Assembly: GCA_026996605.1 (NCBI GenBank)
Contig: JALWLE010000103.1
Span: 1-39,425 of the forward strand
Origin: Flavobacteriales bacterium
GTDB taxonomy: Bacteria; Bacteroidota; Bacteroidia; Flavobacteriales; Flavobacteriaceae
Length of the DNA stretch: 39,425 nucleotides
Direction: 5' to 3'
Below the pieces are notes generated by a model. The model was not told the DNA's origin, ran no database searches, and saw nothing but the letters and a program-made list of their open reading frames with translations. Positions within the stretch are counted from its first letter, which is position 1; each line of letters starts with the position of its first letter. The position numbers were made by a program, and so were the translations under genes. This document shows positions 26,264-33,924 of this stretch, in pieces.

Positions 26264-27406
26264 TTATATGGTTATTTTATTAATGATCTTTAAAATTCTT
26301 TTAGAAAGTTTGCCATTTAAAGCTTCTTGATAATCTTTTTCGGAGCAAGGTATTAACCGGCTATTGGTCTCTAACTGTGCTATTTCAACCCACCACCGTT
26401 TAGTTTTTTGATTTTTATAAAAAACTAATTTTAAAATCTCATTTTCAACATAAAACTTTAACAATTCGGATTTTTCTACCTCGGGATATTCCGTTTGTTT
26501 TTTATGCTTTCCTTCAATATAATACCATAACATTTGTGCTATCAAATTGGCGCCTGTTAATCTTTGATCCATAAGCGGATTATATTCAAAAATACCAAAA
26601 ATCCTATTTTTAGGTGCGATACCGGCTAAGCGGGCTAATTGACATATTTCGATTCCATCGAAGCCGTTAGGCATTCCTTTAGTTTGTGCCGGCATATCGG
26701 CATATTTAATACTCTTAATATCAACACTTATGATATGTGCATCTCGTAATTCGGGTTCTACTTCATTTATTTCATTTTTTATAACTCCCAGATTGTAATA
26801 ATCAATATATAATTGGTCAAGAATTTTAAATTTTGACGGGTGATTAAAAAAACTTTGAATTCCAAACAAACTTAAATTTTGTAATTGTGATTCTTGTTTG
26901 TTCAATATATATGTTAAATAATTTTCATTATCGATTTCATTATCAGTCATTGAACTATCAATAAACGCATCTATAACGCTTAAATTATATGTTTTATTGT
27001 TTAAATCATAATAATTTGTTAAACCCAAGGTTAAATCTTGACTTCCACCCAAAATAATAATGGATACATCAGCCGGCAATAAAGATATTACCTCCTGCAA
27101 ATTGATATAGGTTTGTTCCGGTAATTCTGTTTCACGCAAGTTTCCCAAATCACAAATATTCAGATGCCATTCACCCGGAAAAAGTTTATAAAATGCTTGC
27201 CGGATAGCATTAGGTGCTAAATTTGCCCCTTTATTATCAATAGCATTTCTTTCTTCTTCAACTCCTATTATAATAATATCGGCTTTATTAATATCCGGAA
27301 AACGATTTAATGTATATGGCTGAATGCCTCCGGCAATATTGCCGTATAATCCGGCTGTTATAAAATCGAAATGATCAGTTAGGGGTGTTAATAAATCCTT
27401 AAGCAT
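26264..27406 (-). CDS. Arginase/formiminoglutamase-fold protein with degenerate metal site, function unknown
   Basis: Ureohydrolase-fold protein of 380 residues, usually annotated formimidoylglutamase. The fold motifs are recognisable: ADIIIIGVEEERNAIDNKGA near the N-terminus, IIILGGSQDLTLGL (family GGDHS), SVIDAFID (family DAHxD) and IISVDIKSIKYAD (family SxDxDxxDP). Three of the expected Mn2+ ligands are changed: His to Gln in GGSQ, His to Phe in DAFID, and the second Asp of SxDxD to Lys. Catalysis as an arginase or formiminoglutamase is therefore unlikely. The C-terminal 80 residues (KTKRWWVEIAQLE ...) appear to extend beyond the usual domain. It starts 1 base after topA ends and so is in the same operon; gldK follows. 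From memory, this order is conserved in Flavobacteriia. Confidence 0.8.
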   Translation of the reverse strand: MLKDLLTPLTDHFDFITAGLYGNIAGGIQPYTLNRFPDINKADIIIIGVEEERNAIDNKGANLAPNAIRQAFYKLFPGEWHLNICDLGNLRETELPEQTYINLQEVISLLPADVSIIILGGSQDLTLGLTNYYDLNNKTYNLSVIDAFIDSSMTDNEIDNENYLTYILNKQESQLQNLSLFGIQSFFNHPSKFKILDQLYIDYYNLGVIKNEINEVEPELRDAHIISVDIKSIKYADMPAQTKGMPNGFDGIEICQLARLAGIAPKNRIFGIFEYNPLMDQRLTGANLIAQMLWYYIEGKHKKQTEYPEVEKSELLKFYVENEILKLVFYKNQKTKRWWVEIAQLETNSRLIPCSEKDYQEALNGKLSKRILKIINKITI

Positions 27407-27407
27407 T

Positions 27408-29843
27408 TTATTTTAAATTCTTTTTTGCGACTTCTAAGGTAATACTTTCAGGATCTGTTCCTTTTGGTAACATTACTTTTTTCTTGCCTTTGACAATAAC
27501 CAAGCGCCCCCACTTTCCTTTTTGTAATGATATATCTTCGTCTTTCCAGACTTTAATTATTTTTTCTTTTTCCTTTTTAATTTTATTCTGAATTAATTCA
27601 ACGATATCTTTCTCAGACAGATTATCAAAATCATATTTTTTTGAAACATTGATAAATAAGTCATTCCACTTAATAAATGGGCCAAAACGACCTTTGCCTT
27701 TAAACACGGGTTTATCATCATAAAAAGCAATTGGCTCTTCTGCCTTTAATTTCTTACGGATTAGCTCAATTGCCTGATCAAGTGTAATATTTAACGGATC
27801 AATAGTATTTGGGATAGAAATAAACTTTTTATTAAATATAATGTATGGTCCGTATTTTCCGGTTGCAATAACAACATCCTTTCCATCGTATTGTCCGATA
27901 TTTTTAGGAAAATTAAACATACTCAATGCCTGTTCAAGGGTAATGTCATTTAAGCTTATACCTTTAGGCGCACCTGCAAAAGCCGGTTTTTCCTCCTCGT
28001 TGGACTCTCCTATTTGTACTAAAGGTCCGTATTGTCCGATTTTAACATACACATTTTTACCGGTTTTAGGATCGGTCCCTAGTAATCTTTCTCCTCTTGC
28101 ACGAACGGCATTTTTTGCTACATCTTCAACAATAGGATGAAATTCGTTATAAAATTCTTTTAAAGTTTCCTTCCAAGCTTTGTCTCCTTCAGCTATTTTA
28201 TCTAATTCTTGTTCAATTTTTGCTGTAAAATTATAATCGAGGATACGATCAAAATTCTCAGTTAAGAAGCTATTTACGACAATACCTATATCAGTCGGAA
28301 CTAACTTATTTTTTTCAAGTCCATATTTTTCAACTGTATTTTTTTTAGAAATTACCCCGTTTTCTAAAATCCACTTTACAAGCTTTCGTTCACGTGGTTC
28401 AATCGTCTTTTTCTCTACATATCCCCGTTTTTGTATGGTTGAAATAGTCGGGGCATAAGTAGAAGGACGTCCTATACCCAACTCTTCCATCTTTTTAACT
28501 AAAGCTGCTTCGTTGTAACGAGCGGGGGGACGAGAAAACTTTTGAACTGCTTCAATATAATTTTCTTTTAAAATTTCATCTTTTTCCAGTTTTGGTAATT
28601 GTCCTTTATATTCCGGTTCATCTTGACCGTCTTTAGCTTCTTGGTATAATCTTAAAAATCCATCAAAAACAATCACTTCACCTTTTGCTGTAAATAATTG
28701 TTTGTTTTTATTATTTTCGATTTTAACACTTGTACGATCTATTTTGGCATCTGCCATTTGCGAAGCAACCGTTCTTTTCCATATTAATTCGTATAACCGG
28801 TTTGAATCAAAGTCAATATTTAGTTTTTTACGTGATAGTACAGTCGGACGAATAGCTTCATGTGCTTCTTGCGCACCTTTGGACTTAGTTTTATAGTTTC
28901 GTGTTTTGCTGTAATTCTTACCAAATTCTTCGGTAATCATTTCTAAGGCTTGCTTTTTAGCATCTTTAGACAAATTAACACTATCGGTTCGCATATAGGT
29001 AATAAAACCGTTTTCGTATAATTTTTGTGCTAACATCATAGTTTTAGAAACGCTAAATCCTAATTTTCGTGCAGCTTCTTGCTGTAATGTAGAGGTTGTA
29101 AAAGGAGGAGGTGGCGTTTTCTTAGCTGCTTTAGTTGCAATGTCTGAAACTTTATAAGTTGCACCGTTAATTTCGTTAAGAAATATTTCTACTTCCGATT
29201 CATTTACAAATTCTTTATCTAGAACAGCATTAAAACTGTGTTTCTCATGATTAGAAAAGTTACCTAAAACTTTAAAAATACTTTTTGGTTTATGAGCTCG
29301 TATTTCATTTTCTCTATCTACTATTAACCGGACTGCTACAGATTGTACACGACCGGCTGACAATCCACGTTTGACTTTACGCCACAAAACAGGTGATAAT
29401 TCATAACCAACCAACCGGTCTAACAAACGGCGTGCTTGTTGAGCATTGACTAAATTATAATTAATATCGCGTGGATTTTTAATGGCATTTTTTATAGCAG
29501 ATTCTGTGATTTCATGAAAAACTATCCTATTAGTATTGTCATCATTAAGCTTAAGCTGATTTTTTAAATGCCAAGCTATTGCTTCTCCTTCACGATCCTC
29601 ATCACTTGCTAATAATATTTCATCAGCATCTTTGGCTAATTTTTTTAATTTTTTTATAATCTCTTTTTTATCTTTTGAAACAATGTATTTCGGGGTAAAA
29701 GTTTTTAGGTCGATACCTATTTCTTTAGTAGGCAAATCAGCAATATGCCCGTAACTGGAGGCTACATCGTAATCTTTTCCTAAAAACTTTTTAATAGTCT
29801 TTGCTTTAGCAGGTGACTCAACAATAACTAACTTTTTACTCAT
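27408..29843 (-). CDS. topA: DNA topoisomerase I
   Basis: Type IA topoisomerase that relaxes negative supercoils through a covalent 5'-phosphotyrosine. The 811-residue protein has an N-terminal Toprim domain (KLVIVESPAKAKTIKKFLG; acidic metal motif LLASDEDREGEAIAWHL), the central IA core with ARRLLDRLVGYELSPVLWRK, the active-site ENGFITYMRTDSVNLS (Tyr about residue 283) and GIGRPSTYAPTISTIQKRGY. The C-terminus has several topoisomerase C-terminal repeats (for example GKYGPYIIFNKKFISIP, GKGRFGPFIKWNDLFINV) instead of Cys4 zinc fingers. The frame is open ten residues further upstream, but MSKKLVIVE is the conserved start. Own -7 element at 29858. Confidence 0.97.
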   Translation of the reverse strand: MSKKLVIVESPAKAKTIKKFLGKDYDVASSYGHIADLPTKEIGIDLKTFTPKYIVSKDKKEIIKKLKKLAKDADEILLASDEDREGEAIAWHLKNQLKLNDDNTNRIVFHEITESAIKNAIKNPRDINYNLVNAQQARRLLDRLVGYELSPVLWRKVKRGLSAGRVQSVAVRLIVDRENEIRAHKPKSIFKVLGNFSNHEKHSFNAVLDKEFVNESEVEIFLNEINGATYKVSDIATKAAKKTPPPPFTTSTLQQEAARKLGFSVSKTMMLAQKLYENGFITYMRTDSVNLSKDAKKQALEMITEEFGKNYSKTRNYKTKSKGAQEAHEAIRPTVLSRKKLNIDFDSNRLYELIWKRTVASQMADAKIDRTSVKIENNKNKQLFTAKGEVIVFDGFLRLYQEAKDGQDEPEYKGQLPKLEKDEILKENYIEAVQKFSRPPARYNEAALVKKMEELGIGRPSTYAPTISTIQKRGYVEKKTIEPRERKLVKWILENGVISKKNTVEKYGLEKNKLVPTDIGIVVNSFLTENFDRILDYNFTAKIEQELDKIAEGDKAWKETLKEFYNEFHPIVEDVAKNAVRARGERLLGTDPKTGKNVYVKIGQYGPLVQIGESNEEEKPAFAGAPKGISLNDITLEQALSMFNFPKNIGQYDGKDVVIATGKYGPYIIFNKKFISIPNTIDPLNITLDQAIELIRKKLKAEEPIAFYDDKPVFKGKGRFGPFIKWNDLFINVSKKYDFDNLSEKDIVELIQNKIKKEKEKIIKVWKDEDISLQKGKWGRLVIVKGKKKVMLPKGTDPESITLEVAKKNLK

Positions 29844-29857
29844 AAATATTTTTTTTG

Positions 29858-29865
29858 CAAATGTA
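29858..29865 (-). promoter_or_regulatory. Bacteroidota -7 promoter element for topA
   Basis: TACATTTG on the minus strand matches TAnnTTTG exactly, 15 bases before the topA ATG at 29843. It argues against using the upstream in-frame codons as start. Confidence 0.5.
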
Positions 29866-29886
29866 AAACAAAACAAACAAAATTCT

Positions 29887-29924
29887 GTAAAAAAAATAAA
29901 AGCCGGAGAAATACCCCGACTTTT
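29887..29924 (-). terminator. Rho-independent terminator after gldJ
   Basis: Minus-strand reading: AAAAGTCGGGG, loop, CCGGCTTTT, then TTATTTTTTTT. One T-G wobble in the stem. It separates gldJ from the topA promoter immediately downstream. Confidence 0.75.
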
Positions 29925-29943
29925 AATAAAATTTAATAATTTA

Positions 29944-31599
29944 CTAATTAATAGGTCTTCTAAATGACTTACTGATTGATTTGGTTCCTACACGAGACAT
30001 GGCACAACGGAAACCAATATCATTTCTTGATAAATATTGAGGATAAAATCTACGTTGTGCAGGATCTAACCAGTAAGCTCTATCTCGCCAAGAACCACCT
30101 TTAATAACACGTACTTGATTATCAACCAAAGTTGAACGGTCATTAGATTTATCGTAGTTTTTAACCATAGCGGTTGAGTCGGCATATACTTCATGAACCG
30201 GCGCATTATACATTCTTAAAGACGGATCTGCATCTATATCTTCTTTATCTTTCAAATAATTTCTTGATGATTCAATATCGCCATCACGATAATCTCTGTT
30301 ATCTGCTCTATCAAAATTTTGTCTCAAGTATAATTCATTATCATCAACCATTTTTTTTCCGGGAGAGCCTGGTAATTGACTGACAATAATTTTACCGTTT
30401 GGTAAGGTATCCATCGGAATAGAATCCGGTGTAATAATTACCAAATCGCCATTTTCATCAAAGGCTTGTTTTGTATAAACATTACCTCTATAATAGTTAA
30501 AGTCATTAGCTTCATCATCAATAATTTGACGGTAAACATCAGCTACCCATTCATTTACGTTCCCAGCCATATCATATAAACCGAAATCATTAGGTGGATA
30601 AGTTTTAACAGGTGCCGTAATATCTGCAGCATCATCAGCCCAACCGGCTAAGCCATCATAATTACCATCATCAATTTTAAAGTTTGCCAATTCTTTTCCT
30701 CTATCTTTACCCTTTTTTAAGTTTCGAGTAGTTGTTCCTTTCCAAGGATAAATTTTTCTTCCCTTTAAAGTATTGTATTCCCGCAAACCTATATCTGCTT
30801 TTGCGGCATACTCCCATTCCACTTCTGTAGGCAAACGATATGCCGGCAAGATAATACCGGAACTTCTGTTTACAACATTTAATAATGTATCATTTTTTCG
30901 TTTCTTCTTTCTTGGATTATACATATCTGTATTACCTCCATAAGCTAATTCCGGTGAAGTTAAGTAAGTTTCAGTACTGAATAGTTCTTCTGCATTTGGA
31001 TTTTCTAATGCTTCTTTATTTAATTTTCCTGATTTATATAATAATGTCTCATTAACTCTATCGGTTCTCCAATTACAAAATTGTACAGCTTGTATCCAAT
31101 TAACACCGACTACAGGATATAATGCATAAGCCGGATGTCTCAAATAATTATTGACCAAATCTTCGTTAAATCCAAGCGGCGTACGCCAAACCAATGTATC
31201 AGGCAAAGCGCCTTTATATATATTTCTGTATTGTTCCTCATCAGTAGGGAACACTTTTTTCAACCAATCTAAATACTCTAAATACATTAAGTTAGTGACT
31301 TCCGTTTCGTCCATATAAAAAGAGCGTACATGTTGTTGATTAGGCACATTGTTCCAGTCATTCATCACATCATCCTGAACTTCACCGAATGTAAAAGTTC
31401 CGCCTTCTACAAAAACCAATCCGGGTCCTGTAATTTGATTTCTAAATCTAGGATTAAATTTATAACCACCTTCTTTACCATTCATAGAACGTCCGGTAGC
31501 ACGTGATCGTTTAAAATCATTGGATTGAGAAGTACAACCGGTAAAGATTAAACCGATTAAGGCAAAGGAAAAGATACCAAATAAAAACCTTTTTTTCAT
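29944..31599 (-). CDS. gldJ: GldJ, gliding-motility lipoprotein
   Basis: Outer-membrane lipoprotein needed for gliding and, through its effect on GldK, for T9SS function in Flavobacterium johnsoniae. The 551-residue protein has a lipoprotein signal peptide (lipobox LIFTGCTSQ, Cys about 22) and a SUMF1-like domain paralogous to GldK: LVFVEGGTFTFGEV, YMDETEVTNLMYLEYLDWL, YRLPTEVEWEYAAKAD, YDMAGNVNEWVADVYR, then an insertion of about 100 residues and VIKGGSWRDRAYWLDPAQRR with IGFRCAM. Length and the insertion identify GldJ rather than a second GldK. It is transcribed alone, with a promoter at 31716-31744 and a terminator at 29887. Confidence 0.95.
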   Translation of the reverse strand: MKKRFLFGIFSFALIGLIFTGCTSQSNDFKRSRATGRSMNGKEGGYKFNPRFRNQITGPGLVFVEGGTFTFGEVQDDVMNDWNNVPNQQHVRSFYMDETEVTNLMYLEYLDWLKKVFPTDEEQYRNIYKGALPDTLVWRTPLGFNEDLVNNYLRHPAYALYPVVGVNWIQAVQFCNWRTDRVNETLLYKSGKLNKEALENPNAEELFSTETYLTSPELAYGGNTDMYNPRKKKRKNDTLLNVVNRSSGIILPAYRLPTEVEWEYAAKADIGLREYNTLKGRKIYPWKGTTTRNLKKGKDRGKELANFKIDDGNYDGLAGWADDAADITAPVKTYPPNDFGLYDMAGNVNEWVADVYRQIIDDEANDFNYYRGNVYTKQAFDENGDLVIITPDSIPMDTLPNGKIIVSQLPGSPGKKMVDDNELYLRQNFDRADNRDYRDGDIESSRNYLKDKEDIDADPSLRMYNAPVHEVYADSTAMVKNYDKSNDRSTLVDNQVRVIKGGSWRDRAYWLDPAQRRFYPQYLSRNDIGFRCAMSRVGTKSISKSFRRPIN

Positions 31600-31715
31600 A
31601 TCATTTATTTATTATGTATTTAATATAACTATCTTATTTTAAGCGATTTTGCAAATAATTTATTACAATAAAACACATTAAATTTAGTGTTTCATGCTTA
31701 CTAATTAATAATTGC

Positions 31716-31744
31716 AAAGATAATATTAATTTTTATTGTTGCAA
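31716..31744 (-). promoter_or_regulatory. Promoter (-33/-7) of gldJ
   Basis: Minus-strand TTG (31742-31744), about 18 bases, then TATCTTTG (31716-31723), an exact -7 consensus match. The leader to the gldJ ATG at 31599 would be roughly 110 bases, long enough to hold regulation, although no riboswitch-like structure is evident. Confidence 0.5.
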
Positions 31745-31777
31745 CTATACAAACTTTTTTTTTGTTTGATTATTGCA

Positions 31778-32500
31778 TTATTCTTTTAATGTTTCATTTT
31801 TTTGGGTATTTTGTTCAGTCATTTCAATAAAATTACCATTATCATCAAAATGCTTCAAAAAATCTTCATCTTCAGGATATATTTGTACCATTTTTTTATT
31901 TTGATAATATTTCTTCAACTGCCTACTATAAATAACAGCTAATAACAAACCGGATATAAAACCTGATAAATGACCCTCCCACGACATATGCTTAACTATG
32001 GGAAACATAAACCAAATCAAACTTCCGTATAAAAATACAACTATCAGAGATACGGCAATCAATCTATAATAACCAACCAATACACCTGAAAAAAACAAAA
32101 AAGATATCAGCATATAATTAATACCACTCATACCAATATGGTAGGAAGGACGTCCAATAATCCAAGTAAATAATCCGGTTAACAAACCACCCCAAAACAG
32201 AACCCTCCATGCAATACGTCGGTAATGATAAAATAAAAAAGATAGTAGAATAAATAAAGGAATGGAATTGTTAAAAATATGTTTAAATCCGGAATGAATA
32301 AACGGTGACAAAACAATACCTTGTAAACCCGACCATCTTTTCGGATAAATACCAAGATGATTAAAATTAAAATGAAATGTGTCTTCAATCCAAAATATTA
32401 ACCACATCAAAAAAACAATCAATAACGGATAAAAAATGTAATATGACAATTTTTTATCGCGAATTAGAGTTGGTTTTGTGTTTTGGTGATGTTTTTTCAT
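31778..32500 (-). CDS. Rhomboid-family intramembrane serine protease
   Basis: Polytopic inner-membrane protease of 240 residues that would cleave substrates within the membrane. About six hydrophobic segments are visible. The catalytic Ser is in HIGMSGINYMLISF (GxSG) and the catalytic His in HMSWEGHLSGFISGLL; the L1-loop region reads FKHIFNNSIPLFILLSF, with the family-typical HxxxNxxPL pattern. A charged cytoplasmic tail (PEDEDFLKHFDDNGN ...) follows. It is transcribed toward gldJ, whose promoter lies just past its stop, and is divergent from lipA. Substrate unknown. Confidence 0.9.
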   Translation of the reverse strand: MKKHHQNTKPTLIRDKKLSYYIFYPLLIVFLMWLIFWIEDTFHFNFNHLGIYPKRWSGLQGIVLSPFIHSGFKHIFNNSIPLFILLSFLFYHYRRIAWRVLFWGGLLTGLFTWIIGRPSYHIGMSGINYMLISFLFFSGVLVGYYRLIAVSLIVVFLYGSLIWFMFPIVKHMSWEGHLSGFISGLLLAVIYSRQLKKYYQNKKMVQIYPEDEDFLKHFDDNGNFIEMTEQNTQKNETLKE

Positions 32501-32639
32501 ATGATAATTTGAGGAAATGATGATTTATACTGCTTCGTAGTTTATTTTTCACTTTGATGACAATTCTTTACTTCAAACGTTTTTTCTGCTTGTAATTTGA
32601 GAAAATGAGGAATGAAAATTGTAAACATAGAACATTAAA

Positions 32640-32688
32640 TGTCCGACTGTCAGCTGGACATATCGAAATGACCGGTTTTATTGAGAAA
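32640..32688. repeat. Intergenic repeat, copy 1 (shared TATCGAAATGACCGG box)
   Basis: Starts TGTCC, forms an imperfect hairpin (TGTCC...GGACA), then has the 15-base box TATCGAAATGACCGG (32661-32675), followed by TTTTATTGAGA. The same box in the same orientation recurs at 33762-33776. The reverse complement begins CCGGTCATTTCGA, resembling GTCATTTCGA-type intergenic repeats I recall from Flavobacteriia genomes. Confidence 0.5.
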
Positions 32689-32723
32689 TGAATATTTAGC
32701 ATTTTTCATAGATTATTTTATCG

Positions 32724-32731
32724 TAAATTTG
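32724..32731 (+). promoter_or_regulatory. Bacteroidota -7 promoter element for lipA
   Basis: TAAATTTG matches TAnnTTTG exactly. The lipA ATG is 83 bases downstream, giving a fairly long leader. Confidence 0.45.
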
Positions 32732-32814
32732 CGACAAATGTTTAACAAACATCGATTTTCAAAAATATAAAAATCATTTTTAATCTCACATAGTTTTAAA
32801 TAAAGCGCTTGTTT

Positions 32815-33669
32815 ATGCAGACTACCCGAACCCGAAAACCACATTGGTTAAAAGTCAAATTGCCTTCTGGCGATAATTTTAAAGAATTAAGACAAATTGT
32901 TGAAACACATAATTTACATACTATTTGCAGTAGCGGACGTTGCCCAAATATGGGAGAATGTTGGGGTGAGAGAACAGCTACTTTTATGATATTGGGCAAT
33001 ATTTGTACCCGTTCTTGCGGTTTTTGTAATGTTGCTACCGGTAAACCGCTCCCTGCTGATTTGGCAGAGCCTGAAAAAGTAGCCAAATCCATTCAACTTA
33101 TGGGTGTTAAACATGCTGTTATTACTTCTGTGGACCGTGATGATTTGCCAGACGGAGGCGCCGGATTATGGGCGGCTACCATTAGAAAAATCCGTGAATA
33201 CAATCCGGATATTACCATGGAAACTTTAATTCCGGACTTTCAAGGCAAACAAAACCTTTTGGATATTATTATTAAAGAAGCACCCGAAGTGGTTTCTCAC
33301 AATCTGGAAACCGTGAGACGACTCACCAAACAAGTACGAAAACAAGCCAAATATGATCGTAGTTTGGCAGTACTAAAATATTTGAAAGACCAAGGTATCA
33401 ATCGTACCAAATCAGGCATCATGTTAGGACTCGGTGAAACCGAAGCAGAAGTTATCGAAACCATGAGAGATTTACGTCGTGCCGGTGTCGATGTCATGAC
33501 CATTGGACAATATCTGCAACCATCACCTAAACATTTACCGGTTGAACGCTATCCGCATCCCGATGAATATAAAAAATATGAAAAAATCGGACTGGAAATG
33601 GGCTTTCGTTTTGTTGAAAGCGGACCCCTGGTGCGTTCATCTTACCACGCTCATAAGCATATAGGTTAG
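32815..33669 (+). CDS. lipA: Lipoyl synthase
   Basis: Radical-SAM enzyme that inserts two sulfurs into protein-bound octanoate to make lipoyl groups. The 284-residue protein has both iron-sulfur sites: the auxiliary-cluster motif CSSGRCPNMGEC (CX4CX5C, about residues 39-50) and the radical-SAM motif CTRSCGFC (CX3CX2C, about 65-72), plus the C-terminal RSSYHA whose Ser ligates the auxiliary cluster. DRDDLPDGGA and MLGLGE motifs are typical. The frame is open from a TTG at 32809; the ATG at 32815 (MQTTRTRKPHWLK) is preferred. No lipB neighbour in the window. Confidence 0.97.
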   Translation: MQTTRTRKPHWLKVKLPSGDNFKELRQIVETHNLHTICSSGRCPNMGECWGERTATFMILGNICTRSCGFCNVATGKPLPADLAEPEKVAKSIQLMGVKHAVITSVDRDDLPDGGAGLWAATIRKIREYNPDITMETLIPDFQGKQNLLDIIIKEAPEVVSHNLETVRRLTKQVRKQAKYDRSLAVLKYLKDQGINRTKSGIMLGLGETEAEVIETMRDLRRAGVDVMTIGQYLQPSPKHLPVERYPHPDEYKKYEKIGLEMGFRFVESGPLVRSSYHAHKHIG

Positions 33670-33734
33670 TTAAGGAAATGATGAAGTGATGAAATGATGA
33701 ATGATGAGTGAGAAACGAGAAGTAGGTCATTGAG

Positions 33735-33790
33735 TGTCCCGATGAAGAATGAATCGGGATGTATCGAAATGACCGGATTCTTTTGAGGAG
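33735..33790. repeat. Intergenic repeat, copy 2 (shared TATCGAAATGACCGG box)
   Basis: TGTCCC, then a hairpin with arms TCCCGAT (33737-33743) and ATCGGGA (33753-33759), then TATCGAAATGACCGG (33762-33776) and ATTCTTTTGAGGA. Same order and orientation as copy 1, about 1.1 kb away on the other side of lipA. Upstream (33675-33715) lies a short GATGAA-rich low-complexity run. Confidence 0.5.
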
Positions 33791-33860
33791 TTAAAAAAAT
33801 GATGTAATAATTGATTTGAATTCTTAAACAAATTTCCAAAATCTAAAGTCTAAAATTAAT

Positions 33861-33890
33861 TTGCAACTTCCAATGCTTTTTGTAATTTTG
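33861..33890 (+). promoter_or_regulatory. Promoter (-33/-7) of the PIF1-like helicase gene
   Basis: TTG (33861-33863), 19 bases, then TAATTTTG (33883-33890): exact -7 match at consensus spacing, 34 bases before the start codon at 33925. Confidence 0.55.
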
Positions 33891-33924
33891 ATACATTCTT
33901 ATCATTTTATACATTATATATATA

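Larger units (their letters stand above)
32501..32814. other. Divergent intergenic region between rhomboid and lipA genes
   Basis: About 314 bases without a credible gene. It contains one copy of a hairpin-type intergenic repeat (32640-32688) and the lipA -7 element at 32724. Nothing else recognisable; no clear promoter match for the rhomboid gene was found. Confidence 0.5.

Noticed and set aside
26264-27406. Functional formimidoylglutamase
   Set aside because: Three metal ligands are replaced, and no histidine-degradation genes are nearby; reported as fold only.
24698-31599. GldK and GldJ as sulfatase-modifying (formylglycine-generating) enzymes
   Set aside because: Both carry the SUMF1 fold, but lipobox, length, GldL/M/N neighbours and GldJ insertion identify gliding/T9SS lipoproteins.
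33670-33734. GATGAA-rich run as a CRISPR or microsatellite array
   Set aside because: Units are irregular and short, with no spacer structure; treated as low-complexity intergenic DNA.
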